This document shows, in pieces, positions 1 through 5,693 of a stretch of DNA of 8,165 nucleotides. Source of the DNA: Lysobacteraceae bacterium UBA6001. GTDB lineage: Bacteria; Pseudomonadota; Gammaproteobacteria; Xanthomonadales; Xanthomonadaceae. Position 1 is the stretch's first letter. Each line of letters begins with the position of its first letter. The notes below the pieces were generated by a model that ran no database searches, was not told the DNA's origin, and saw nothing but the letters and a program-made list of their open reading frames with translations. The translations under genes were made by a program, and so were the position numbers. The stretch spans positions 1 through 8,165 of the forward strand of contig DJAN01000216.1 of NCBI GenBank assembly GCA_002429615.1, in the 5' to 3' direction.

Positions 1-791
1 TGCGGATGCGCGGCAGCGGCGTCGCCGCCACGCTCCTGGCCCGGTGGCCGCACGCCACGGCGCGGCGCGTTGGGCCGCGCGAGGTAGGGCAGGTAGACCA
101 GTCCGGGCAGCACGCCTTCGTGCGCCAGCAGGATGTTGGCGCGCTCGATCAGTTCCAGGTAGCGCTCCAGGCCCTGGCGTTCGAACACCCGGTACAGCAT
201 CAGCTGGGTGTCCAGGGCCAGGCCGAGCACGTCGCCGGCTTCGCGCAGCACGCGGCAGGCCGCATACGGGCCGAGCGGGACGTGTTCCGGTTCAAAGGCG
301 GGCGCGGCGGCCAGTACGCCGAAGCGCTGGCCGAGCAGTTGCAGCTGCGTGTTGCAGCGCGAGGCTTCGCGGCGCGCGATCTCGTTGAGGACGATATCGC
401 GGTCGATCTCGGTGTCCTCGACCAGGGTCAGTGCATGGAATGCCTGGCTGTTCCCGGTATCGGCGGCGGGCGCGCTGCGGCGCGGTTCGCACAGCGAGGC
501 CAGTTCCTGCTGCAGCGCTTCCAGGAAGCGCGGCGCGAAACGCTCACCGCGCTCGCGCAGGTGCTGCATCTCGGCGTACAGGTCGGCCTGGATCTGGCTG
601 TTGCGCGCGCGCTCGGCGTGGCTGAACAGCTCGCGTTCGAGGCTGACCAGGGTCAATTTGAGTGGGTCGGCCAGGCCTTGCGCGTACTGGGTGTAGAGCG
701 CTTCCAGCAAACGGCGCGCACGCGCGGACACCGGCGCGTGGGCCAGTGGGCCGTGGACATGCGTGGACGACGAAGACGCGGACGTGACCAT
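1..791 (-). CDS. DUF1631 family protein, N-terminal part (cut by left window edge)
   Basis: This open frame starts at an ATG (789-791) and gives 263 codons without a stop before the left edge, so the C-terminal part is missing. The visible part is mostly charged, amphipathic helix with no signal peptide or membrane segment, so the protein is probably cytoplasmic. After a Ser/Thr/His-rich start (about residues 1-15) comes a helical stretch with LLEALYTQYAQGLADPL and LVSLERELFSHAERARN, then ERFAPRFLEALQQELASL; this pattern resembles the N-terminus of DUF1631 proteins, which are sometimes labelled 'thymidine phosphorylase' without good support. The molecular function of DUF1631 is not known to me. 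It lies 98 bases downstream of hemW on the same strand and may be co-transcribed or have its own promoter. No good Shine-Dalgarno sits at the usual distance: GGGGGAG ends 16 bases before the ATG. The family call rests on remembered similarity and is moderately sure; the reading frame itself is well supported. Confidence 0.7.
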   Translation of the reverse strand, partial: MVTSASSSSTHVHGPLAHAPVSARARRLLEALYTQYAQGLADPLKLTLVSLERELFSHAERARNSQIQADLYAEMQHLRERGERFAPRFLEALQQELASLCEPRRSAPAADTGNSQAFHALTLVEDTEIDRDIVLNEIARREASRCNTQLQLLGQRFGVLAAAPAFEPEHVPLGPYAACRVLREAGDVLGLALDTQLMLYRVFERQGLERYLELIERANILLAHEGVLPGLVYLPYLARPNAPRRGVRPPGQERGGDAAAAHP

Positions 792-805
792 CCGTTGCGC
801 TGCTA

Positions 806-820
806 TTCTCCCCCTGAGAA
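806..820 (-). promoter_or_regulatory. Short inverted repeat / possible -10 region ahead of the DUF1631 gene
   Basis: Five-base arms TTCTC and GAGAA flank a five-base spacer. Read on the minus strand the right arm forms GAGAAT, a passable -10 element about 13 bases before the ATG of the DUF1631 gene. There is no convincing -35 element. It could be a promoter with an operator-like symmetry, or chance. This is inference from sequence only. Confidence 0.2.
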
Positions 821-889
821 CGCGCTATGTATCACGTTTTTGTCAGGCCGGCCACGTCCAGCGCCTTGCGGGCCGACGGACGGCGGCGC

Positions 890-2044
890 TCAGTCGAGGA
901 ACAGTTCGATGACGTCGTTGGTGAAGCGGCGTCCCAGCTCGGTCGGGCGCCAGTGGCCGGTGGCCGTTTCCTCCAGCCAACCGCGTTCGACCGCCTGCGC
1001 CAGCGGCGCGGCGAGCGCATCGCCGGACACGCCGGCACGCCCGCTGAAATCGGCGACCGAGAAGCCTTCGTGCAGGCGCAGCAGGTTGAGCATGTACTCG
1101 AACGGCAGCCGCGAGACCGGCACGACCTCGTCGCCGCCGATCGCCGCCGCGCTGCCGGCCTGGGCCATGTAGGTCTGCGGGTGCTTGTGCTTCCAGCGCC
1201 GCAGCACGTGCTGCTCGGCGCCGGAGCTGATCTTGCCGTGCGCGCCCGCGCCGATGCCGAGGTAGTCGCCGAAGCGCCAGTAATTGAGGTTGTGCGCGCA
1301 CTGCCGGCCCGGCTTGGCGTAGGCGCTGACTTCGTACTGCGCGTAGCCGGCATCGGCCAGCAGCTGCTGGCAGTGTTCCTGCATGTCCCACGCGCTGTCA
1401 TCGTCCGGGATGCCCTTGGGCGGGCGCGCATGGAACACCGTATTGGGTTCCAGGGTCAGCTGGTAATGGCTGACGTGGGTGGGCTGCAGCGCGAAGGCGC
1501 GGACCAGGTCGTGCTCGGCCTGGGCCAGGGTCTGCTCCGGCAGCGCGTACATCAGGTCGAGGTTGATGTTGTCGTAGCCGGCGTCCTGCGCCAGCTTCAC
1601 CGCGCGCTCGGCCTCGGCGCTGTCGTGGATGCGGCCTAGGCGCTGCAGCGCGGCGTCGTCGAAACTCTGGATGCCGAAGCTCAGCCGGTTCACGCCGGCG
1701 GCGAGATAGCGGTCGAAACGGCCATGCTCGGCGGTGCCCGGATTGGTCTCCAGGGTGATCTCCAGCCCCGGCGCGAAGCGCAGCCGCGCGCTGGCGGCCT
1801 GCAGGAAGCGGTCGATCGCTTCGGGCGGGAACAGGCTGGGCGTGCCGCCGCCGAAGAACACCGAGTTCACCACCCGGCCCCAGACCAGCGGCAGGTCGTG
1901 GTCGAGGTCGCGGATCAGCGCGTCCACGTAGTCCTCGAACGGCAGCGCGCCCTTGGCCGCATGCGAATTGAAATCGCAGTACGGGCATTTGCGCACGCAC
2001 CAGGGCAGGTGGACGTACAGCGACAGGGGCGGGGGAATGAGCAT
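890..2044 (-). CDS. hemW: HemW, heme chaperone of the radical-SAM family (HemN-like)
   Basis: The 384-residue protein starts MLIPPPLSLYVHLPWC and carries the radical-SAM 4Fe-4S motif CxxxCxxC at C16, C20 and C23, followed by D24-F25. True coproporphyrinogen dehydrogenase HemN has a further cysteine (CxxxCxxCxC), and its absence marks this as HemW. Other signatures are GGGTPSL at 65-71, the ETNPGT strand at 99-104, NRLSFGIQSF at 119-128, and a C-terminal HemN_C-type region with FEYMLNLLRLHEGF. E. coli HemW is of similar length (378). The family binds heme and is thought to deliver it to respiratory enzymes; older annotations as oxygen-independent coproporphyrinogen III oxidase are misleading. 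The start is supported by alignment with the E. coli N-terminus from memory (xxxPPLSLYIHIPWC), although no clear Shine-Dalgarno precedes it. It follows rdgB after 99 bases and probably belongs to the rph-VOC-rdgB transcript or has a weak promoter in that gap. Confidence 0.95.
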   Translation of the reverse strand: MLIPPPLSLYVHLPWCVRKCPYCDFNSHAAKGALPFEDYVDALIRDLDHDLPLVWGRVVNSVFFGGGTPSLFPPEAIDRFLQAASARLRFAPGLEITLETNPGTAEHGRFDRYLAAGVNRLSFGIQSFDDAALQRLGRIHDSAEAERAVKLAQDAGYDNINLDLMYALPEQTLAQAEHDLVRAFALQPTHVSHYQLTLEPNTVFHARPPKGIPDDDSAWDMQEHCQQLLADAGYAQYEVSAYAKPGRQCAHNLNYWRFGDYLGIGAGAHGKISSGAEQHVLRRWKHKHPQTYMAQAGSAAAIGGDEVVPVSRLPFEYMLNLLRLHEGFSVADFSGRAGVSGDALAAPLAQAVERGWLEETATGHWRPTELGRRFTNDVIELFLD

Positions 2045-2108
2045 GGCGTCGAACAGAGCTGGGCGGGGTATGCACCGCGCCGGGCGGGATAAGGACAGGA
2101 TGCGGGCG

Positions 2109-2140
2109 GCGGCGGGAGACGCAAGTCCCCGCGTCGCCGC
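2109..2140 (-). other. Bulged hairpin just after the rdgB stop codon
   Basis: On the minus strand GCGGC-GACGC pairs with GCGTC-GCCGC, with a four-base bulge (TCCC) and an eight-base loop. It begins three bases after the rdgB TGA. No T-tract follows, so it is not a standard intrinsic terminator. It could protect the 3' end of an rdgB message, mark a processing point before hemW, or weakly attenuate transcription. Evidence is base-pairing only, and GC-rich DNA makes such pairings common. Confidence 0.25.
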
Positions 2141-2143
2141 GGT

Positions 2144-2752
2144 TCAGGCCTTCAGCTGCAGCAGGTGCCCGCGCAGCGCTTCCAGCGCGCGGGCGCGGTG
2201 GCTGAGGCGGTTCTTGGTGGCGGCATCCATTTCCGCCGCGGTCTGGCCATGCACCGGGTCGAAGAACACCGGGTTGTAGCCGAAGCCGCCATCGCCGCGC
2301 GGGGCGAAGGTGATCTCGCCTTCCCAGCTGCCTTCGGCGATCAGCGGCTGCGGATCCTCCGGGTGGCGCAGCAGCACGATGACCGCGTAGAAGCGCGCGC
2401 TGCGGCGCTCGGCCGGCACCTCGCGCATCGCCTCCAGCAGCTTGGCGTTGTTGGCGGCGGCGTTGGTCGGGCTGCCGGCGTAGCGCGCGCTGTACAGGCC
2501 GGGCGCGCCGCCGAGGGCGTCGACGATCAGGCCGGAGTCGTCCGCCAGCGCGGGCAGGCCGGTGACAGCGCTGGCGTGGCGGGCCTTGATCAGCGCGTTC
2601 TCGACGAAGGTCAGGCCGGTCTCGGGCACATCCTCCACGCCGAGTTCGCCCTGCGCGACGATGCGCAGCGGCAGGTCGGCGAGCATCGCGCGCAGTTCCT
2701 CCAGCTTGCCGGCATTGCCGCTGGCCAGTACCAGGGTGTTGGGCGTGCTCAT
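2144..2752 (-). CDS. rdgB: RdgB, dITP/XTP/ITP pyrophosphatase (non-canonical purine NTPase)
   Basis: This 202-residue protein belongs to the HAM1/RdgB family, which hydrolyses dITP, ITP and XTP to monophosphates plus pyrophosphate and so keeps deaminated purines out of DNA and RNA. Visible family motifs are the N-terminal SGNAGK (11-16, substrate phosphate binding), ETGLTFVENALIKA (44-57), DDSGL (71-75, acidic metal/catalytic site), SARYAG (88-93), the base-recognition loop FGYNPVFF (157-164) and SHRARAL (184-190). Length and order match E. coli RdgB (197 residues, recalled). The ATG at 2752 overlaps the stop of the upstream VOC gene in an ATGA, and a GGAG lies eight bases before it inside the VOC coding sequence, so coupled translation is likely. 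The protein should be a cytoplasmic homodimer requiring Mg2+. hemW follows on the same strand. Confidence 0.97.
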   Translation of the reverse strand: MSTPNTLVLASGNAGKLEELRAMLADLPLRIVAQGELGVEDVPETGLTFVENALIKARHASAVTGLPALADDSGLIVDALGGAPGLYSARYAGSPTNAAANNAKLLEAMREVPAERRSARFYAVIVLLRHPEDPQPLIAEGSWEGEITFAPRGDGGFGYNPVFFDPVHGQTAAEMDAATKNRLSHRARALEALRGHLLQLKA

Positions 2753-3141
2753 GGCTTGGGCTCCAGCAGGTCCCAGGTGTTGCCGTACAGGTCGCGGAAC
2801 ACCGCGACCGTGGCGTAGGCCTCCTCGCGCGGGGTTTCGAGAAACTCGACGCCGCGCTCGCGCATGGCCTTGTAGTCGTACCAGAAGTCGTCGGTGTGCA
2901 GGAAAAAGCCGACACGCCCGCCGGTCTGGTCGCCGATGCGGCTGGCCTGGTGCTCGTCACTGGCGCGCGCCAGCAGCAGCCCGGTCGGGTCCTCGCTGCG
3001 CGGCGCCACCACCACCCAGCGCTTGCCTTCTCCCAGCGGCTGATCGGACAGCACACGGAAGCCCAGCACGTCGCGATACCAGGCCAGCGCCTCGTCGTAG
3101 TCGCGCACCACCAGGGTGGCCAGGGCCAGGCGCTGGCTCAT
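2749..3141 (-). CDS. VOC / glyoxalase-fold protein of unknown substrate
   Basis: The 130-residue protein starts [22 protein letters not shown], a typical first beta-alpha unit of the vicinal oxygen chelate (glyoxalase/bleomycin-resistance) superfamily, followed by a GFRVLSD turn and WVVVAP. The second module has [13 protein letters not shown] (74-86) and ends [13 protein letters not shown] (116-128), the usual closing strand. Of the four metal-ligand positions known in glyoxalase I, H82 and D124 are plausible here, but the first-strand histidine appears to be Leu7, so metal binding is uncertain. The start at 3141 gives an ATGA overlap with rph upstream; the stop overlaps rdgB by another ATGA. 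A longer same-frame extension upstream lies inside rph and is not coding. The single-domain length fits proteins that dimerise to form the active site. Function could be detoxification, isomerisation or ligand binding; the operon position hints at a link to nucleotide or RNA metabolism but does not prove it. Confidence 0.9.
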   Translation of the reverse strand: MSQRLALATLVVRDYDEALAWYRDVLGFRVLSDQPLGEGKRWVVVAPRSEDPTGLLLARASDEHQASRIGDQTGGRVGFFLHTDDFWYDYKAMRERGVEFLETPREEAYATVAVFRDLYGNTWDLLEPKP

Positions 3142-3863
3142 CCCTGCAAGGCCTCGCGCTGCAGTGCCAGCAGCTCGCCCACGCCCTTGTCGGCCAGCGC
3201 CAGCAGCGCGTCGAGTTCGTCGCGACGGAACGCATGGCCCTCGGCCGTGCCCTGCAGCTCGATGAAGCCGCCGCCGTCGTTCATCACTACGTTCATGTCG
3301 GTGTCGCAGTCGCTGTCCTCGGCGTAGTCCAGGTCCAGCACCGGCACGCCGCGATAGACGCCGACCGACACCGCCGCCACCGCGCCCACCAGCGGATGGC
3401 GCTTGATCTCGCCACGCTTCTGCAGCCAGGACACCGCGTCGGCCAGGGCGACGTAGGCGCCGGTGATGGCCGCGGTACGGGTGCCACCGTCGGCCTGCAG
3501 CACGTCGCAGTCCAGGGTGATGGTGCGTTCGCCGAGCGCGTTGCGGTCCACGCAGGCGCGCAGCGAGCGGCCGATCAGGCGCTGGATCTCCAGCGTGCGC
3601 CCGCCCTGCTTGCCGCGCGCGGCTTCGCGGTCGGAACGGGTATGGGTGGAGCGCGGCAGCATGCCGTACTCGGCGGTGACCCAGCCTTCGCCCTTGCCGC
3701 GCAGGAACGGCGGCACCTTGTTGTCCACGCTGGCGGTGCACAGCACGCGGGTGTCGCCGAAGCTCACCAGCACCGAACCTTCGGCATGGCGGGTGAAGGC
3801 GCGTTCGATGCGCACCGGGCGCAGCTGGTCGGCCTGGCGGCCGCTGGGACGGGAGAAAGTCAT
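3138..3863 (-). CDS. rph: RNase PH, phosphorolytic 3'-5' exoribonuclease
   Basis: RNase PH trims the 3' ends of tRNA precursors and other RNAs using inorganic phosphate, releasing nucleoside diphosphates. From the chosen ATG at 3863 the protein has 241 residues, the normal bacterial size. Visible motifs are [13 protein letters not shown] (34-46), [13 protein letters not shown] (69-81), the [13 protein letters not shown] block (87-99) containing a phosphate-contacting arginine by analogy with the family, GGTRTA (126-131, phosphate loop), and the acidic [15 protein letters not shown] stretch (177-191) near the active site. An in-frame ATG at 3893 would add ten residues (starting MRPISERG), but the family N-terminus in Xanthomonas, as recalled, begins MTFSRPSGR, so 3863 is preferred. 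The enzyme forms a ring-shaped hexamer. It is the first gene of the minus-strand unit and is divergent from yicC, an arrangement also found in E. coli. Confidence 0.97.
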   Translation of the reverse strand: MTFSRPSGRQADQLRPVRIERAFTRHAEGSVLVSFGDTRVLCTASVDNKVPPFLRGKGEGWVTAEYGMLPRSTHTRSDREAARGKQGGRTLEIQRLIGRSLRACVDRNALGERTITLDCDVLQADGGTRTAAITGAYVALADAVSWLQKRGEIKRHPLVGAVAAVSVGVYRGVPVLDLDYAEDSDCDTDMNVVMNDGGGFIELQGTAEGHAFRRDELDALLALADKGVGELLALQREALQG

Positions 3864-3964
3864 GAAAGGTCCGCGTTCGGAAATCGGGCGCACGGCAAGC
3901 CTTTCAGGGGCGGCGTGCGGGGTGCGCTAGGGTACCATTCGCGCTTTGCCGGACGCTGATCGCC
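3864..3964. promoter_or_regulatory. Divergent rph / yicC promoter region
   Basis: This 101-base gap holds the promoters for both directions. On the plus strand TACCAT (3933-3938) followed by the GC-rich TCGCGC is a good -10 plus discriminator, placing a transcript start near 3945 and a roughly 20-base leader before yicC. It overlaps the palindrome GGTACC (3931-3936), whose other strand gives TACCCT, a possible -10 for rph. No strong -35 is visible for either. The assignment is by pattern only. Confidence 0.45.
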
Positions 3965-4825
3965 ATGATCCGAAGCATGACCGCCTTTGCCGGCGGCGAG
4001 CACATCACCCCCTGGGGCACGCTGGGCTGCGAACTGCGCTCGGTCAACCACCGGTTCCTGGAAGTGGGCGTGCGCCTGCCCGAGGAACTGCGTGCCCTGG
4101 AGCCGCAGCTGCGTGAACGGGTGTCGGCGCGGATCAGCCGCGGCAAGCTGGATCTGGTCGTGCGCCTGCGCTCGCCGGAGGGCGGCTCCACGCTGGCGGT
4201 CAATGAAACGCTGGTGGCCCAGCTCGGCGCGCTGGCACAGCGCCTGGACGGCCAGTTCCCGAACCTGCGGGTGGAATTCTCCGACCTGCTGCAGCTGCCC
4301 GGCGTATTGAAGAGCGAGGCCGCCGACCCGGCGGTGCTGCAGGCCGAAGCGCTGGCCCTGCTGGACGCGGTGGTGGAGGATTTCGTGGTGGCGCGCGAGC
4401 GCGAGGGCGCCAAGTTGGCGACGGCGATCAGCGAGCGCGTGGACGCGATCGAGCGCATCGCCGCCGAGGTACGCACGCTGATCCCGGCGATCCGCGACGG
4501 CCAGCGCGCCAAGCTGGCCGCCCGCCTGGCCGACCTGCCGCACCCGGTGGATCCGGGCCGCGCCGAGCAGGAGCTGGTGTTGTGGCTGCAGAAGCTGGAC
4601 GTGGACGAGGAGCTGGACCGCCTGGCCAGCCACATCGCCGAGATCCGCCGCGTGCTCAAGCAGCGCGAGCCGGTGGGCCGGCGCCTGGATTTCCTGCTGC
4701 AGGAATTCAACCGCGAGGCCAACACGCTGGGCTCCAAGTCGGTGGACAGCCGGACCTCGAACGCCGCGGTGGACCTGAAGGTGCTGATCGACCAGATCCG
4801 CGAGCAGGTGCAGAACATCGAGTGA
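3965..4825 (+). CDS. yicC: YicC/YloC family endoribonuclease / RNA-decay factor
   Basis: The 286-residue protein matches the YicC family over its full length (E. coli YicC is 287 residues, recalled). It opens with the signature MIRSMTAFA, then ELRSVNHRFLEV (24-35) and RLPEELRALEPQLRERV in the N-terminal YicC-like domain, and ends in the DUF1732 domain with GRRLDFLLQEFNREANTLGSKS-type residues (238-259: G238, R239, R240, D242, E247, N249, E251, N253, K258) and the closing QIREQVQNIE. E. coli YicC has been reported to promote decay of the small RNA RyhB and to act as an endoribonuclease; its targets in this group are unknown. A long acidic and coiled-helix middle (about 120-230) fits an oligomerising protein. 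Its position, divergent from the exoribonuclease gene rph and upstream of gmk, is a recurrent bacterial arrangement. It should be cytoplasmic. Confidence 0.95.
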   Translation: MIRSMTAFAGGEHITPWGTLGCELRSVNHRFLEVGVRLPEELRALEPQLRERVSARISRGKLDLVVRLRSPEGGSTLAVNETLVAQLGALAQRLDGQFPNLRVEFSDLLQLPGVLKSEAADPAVLQAEALALLDAVVEDFVVAREREGAKLATAISERVDAIERIAAEVRTLIPAIRDGQRAKLAARLADLPHPVDPGRAEQELVLWLQKLDVDEELDRLASHIAEIRRVLKQREPVGRRLDFLLQEFNREANTLGSKSVDSRTSNAAVDLKVLIDQIREQVQNIE

Positions 4826-4862
4826 TCCGGGGGCGCCGCCGGAGGGGGCAGGCCATCGCGTG

Positions 4863-4868
4863 TAAGAT
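4863..4868 (+). promoter_or_regulatory. Putative -10 element of the gmk promoter with GC-rich discriminator
   Basis: TAAGAT is directly followed by GGCCGCCC (4869-4876) and then a T-rich stretch, predicting a start near 4875. No -35 resembling TTGACA is present 16-18 bases upstream. The arrangement closely matches the rpoZ promoter downstream (TACAAT-CGCCGCCC-TTT), which strengthens the call. Confidence 0.45.
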
Positions 4869-4886
4869 GGCCGCCCGCTTTTCATC

Positions 4887-4904
4887 GGATCGGCGTGCCG
4901 ATCC
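4887..4904 (+). promoter_or_regulatory. Perfect 7-bp hairpin in the gmk leader
   Basis: GGATCGG (4887-4893) and CCGATCC (4898-4904) pair perfectly around the tetraloop CGTG, followed by TTCT. It lies between the predicted gmk start of transcription (about 4875) and the initiation codon. The downstream T-run is too short for a confident terminator; it may stabilise the mRNA, act as a weak attenuator, or shape ribosome access. The loop contains an in-frame GTG (4895), which argues against that GTG as the true start. Confidence 0.4.
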
Positions 4905-4930
4905 TTCTCAGAATGCCGAACCCCACCCCC

Positions 4931-5563
4931 ATGCGCGGCACCCTCTACATCGTCGCGGCGCCCTCCGGTGCCGGCAAGAGCAGCATCGTCAACGCGACCC
5001 TGGCACGCGATCCGCAGATCGCGCTGTCGATCTCGTTCACCTCCCGCGCGCCGCGTCCGGGCGAGCGCCATGCCGAGCACTACCACTTCGTCTCGGCCGA
5101 GGCGTTCCAGGAGATGATCGCCGCCGGCGACTTCTTCGAGTACGCCAGCGTCCATGGCGACTGGAAGGGCACCGCGCGGCAGTCGGTGGAGCCGCAGCTG
5201 GCCGCCGGCCGCGACGTGCTGCTGGAGATCGACTGGCAGGGCGCGCGCCAGGTGCGCGACAAGGTGCCCGACGCGGTGGCGGTCTTCATCCTGCCGCCCT
5301 CGCGCGTCGCGCTGGAGGAGCGCATGCGCAAGCGCGGCCAGGACAGCGAGGAGGTCATCGCCCGCCGGCTGGCCGCCGCGCGCGAGGAGATGTCGCACTT
5401 CGGCGAGTTCGACTACGTGATCATCAACGAGGATTTCGACACCGCCGTCGGCGAGATGTGCGCGATCTTCACCGCCAGCCGGCTGCGCACGGCGGCCCAG
5501 CAGCAGCGCCATGACGGCCTGATCGCCGCCCTGCTGGCCGATGATCCGGCCGCAACTGGCTGA
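4931..5563 (+). CDS. gmk: Guanylate kinase (ATP:GMP phosphotransferase)
   Basis: Gmk phosphorylates GMP and dGMP to the diphosphates with ATP, an essential step in GTP and dGTP supply. From the ATG at 4931 the protein is 210 residues (E. coli 207). It starts MRGTLYIVAAPSGAGKSS, with the Walker A loop PSGAGKS at 11-17; TSRAPRPGE (37-45) and EHYHF (49-53) form the GMP-binding segment; DVLLEIDWQGARQV is the conserved central strand and helix; RGQDSEEVIARRLA belongs to the lid region. In-frame starts at 4913 (ATG, MPNPTP added) and 4895 (GTG) exist; none has a convincing Shine-Dalgarno. The start at 4931 is chosen because the family N-terminus begins a residue or two before GTLYIV, but 4913 cannot be excluded. 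It follows yicC after 105 bases, which hold a likely promoter and a leader hairpin, and precedes rpoZ. Some bacterial Gmks are inhibited by ppGpp, reportedly not the gammaproteobacterial ones. Confidence 0.96.
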   Translation: MRGTLYIVAAPSGAGKSSIVNATLARDPQIALSISFTSRAPRPGERHAEHYHFVSAEAFQEMIAAGDFFEYASVHGDWKGTARQSVEPQLAAGRDVLLEIDWQGARQVRDKVPDAVAVFILPPSRVALEERMRKRGQDSEEVIARRLAAAREEMSHFGEFDYVIINEDFDTAVGEMCAIFTASRLRTAAQQQRHDGLIAALLADDPAATG

Positions 5564-5579
5564 TTCAAAAGGAAACTGA

Positions 5580-5693
5580 ATGATCTCGGCTTGCGCCGGG
5601 GTCCTGGGGGCGCCTACAATCGCCGCCCTTTCCCTCATTCGAAGGCGCGACCGAGCCGGTCGCCGGGAGCCCGCATGGCCCGCATTACCGTAG
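5580..5693 (+). CDS. Possible 37-residue small ORF between gmk and rpoZ
   Basis: An ATG at 5580 is preceded by AAAAGGAAA, with AAGGA at 5569-5573 and six bases of spacing, the best Shine-Dalgarno I see in the window. The frame encodes 37 residues: a small hydrophobic stretch ([18 protein letters not shown], about 3-20) then a very basic tail (RRRDRAGRR), ending at TAG 5691-5693. It overlaps the rpoZ start by 19 bases in another frame, and it spans the predicted rpoZ promoter, so it could be translated only from transcripts reading through from gmk. It resembles no family I know. It may be a leader peptide that couples gmk and rpoZ translation, a tiny membrane peptide, or a chance frame. Confidence 0.2.
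   Translation: MISACAGVLGAPTIAALSLIRRRDRAGRREPAWPALP
5591..5620 (+). promoter_or_regulatory. rpoZ promoter (sigma-70 type)
   Basis: TTGCGC (5591-5596) and TACAAT (5615-5620) are separated by 18 bases, the best promoter match in the window. The -10 is followed by the GC-only discriminator CGCCGCC (5621-5627), predicting a start near 5627 and a leader of about 48 bases. An inverted repeat, GCGCC (5593-5597) with GGCGC (5609-5613), lies across the spacer and part of the -35; it may be an operator-like element or chance in GC-rich DNA. Confidence 0.6.
5647..5663 (+). promoter_or_regulatory. Hairpin in the rpoZ leader next to the ribosome binding site
   Basis: GCGACCG (5647-5653) and CGGTCGC (5657-5663) form a perfect 7-bp stem with an AGC triloop. 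The stem ends one base before the rpoZ Shine-Dalgarno GGGAG (5665-5669), which is five bases from the ATG. Such a placement can set ribosome access or protect the 5' end of the mRNA. The evidence is pairing and position only. Confidence 0.35.

Noticed and set aside
6..1172. 388-residue plus-strand open frame at the left edge
   Set aside because: It is antisense to the DUF1631 gene and the hemW 3' end, runs through the gap between them, and shows no family motif.
890..2044. Annotation of the radical-SAM gene as coproporphyrinogen III oxidase HemN
   Set aside because: The fourth cysteine of HemN (CxxxCxxCxC) is absent: Phe25 occupies that position, the HemW pattern.
1398..3056. 552-residue minus-strand open frame across VOC, rdgB and hemW
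   Set aside because: It is out of frame with rdgB and hemW for most of its length; only a short stretch matches the VOC reading frame, and the rest is Arg/Pro/Ala-rich.
3864..3893. Upstream ATG (3893) as start of RNase PH
   Set aside because: It would add ten residues not found in the recalled family N-terminus, and it would run into the likely promoter region.
2562..3959. 465-residue plus-strand open frame
   Set aside because: It is antisense to rdgB, the VOC gene and rph; the composition is that of a shadow frame.
4895..4930. GTG at 4895 as start of guanylate kinase
   Set aside because: The GTG is in the loop of a leader hairpin, and the extra residues do not belong to the family N-terminus.
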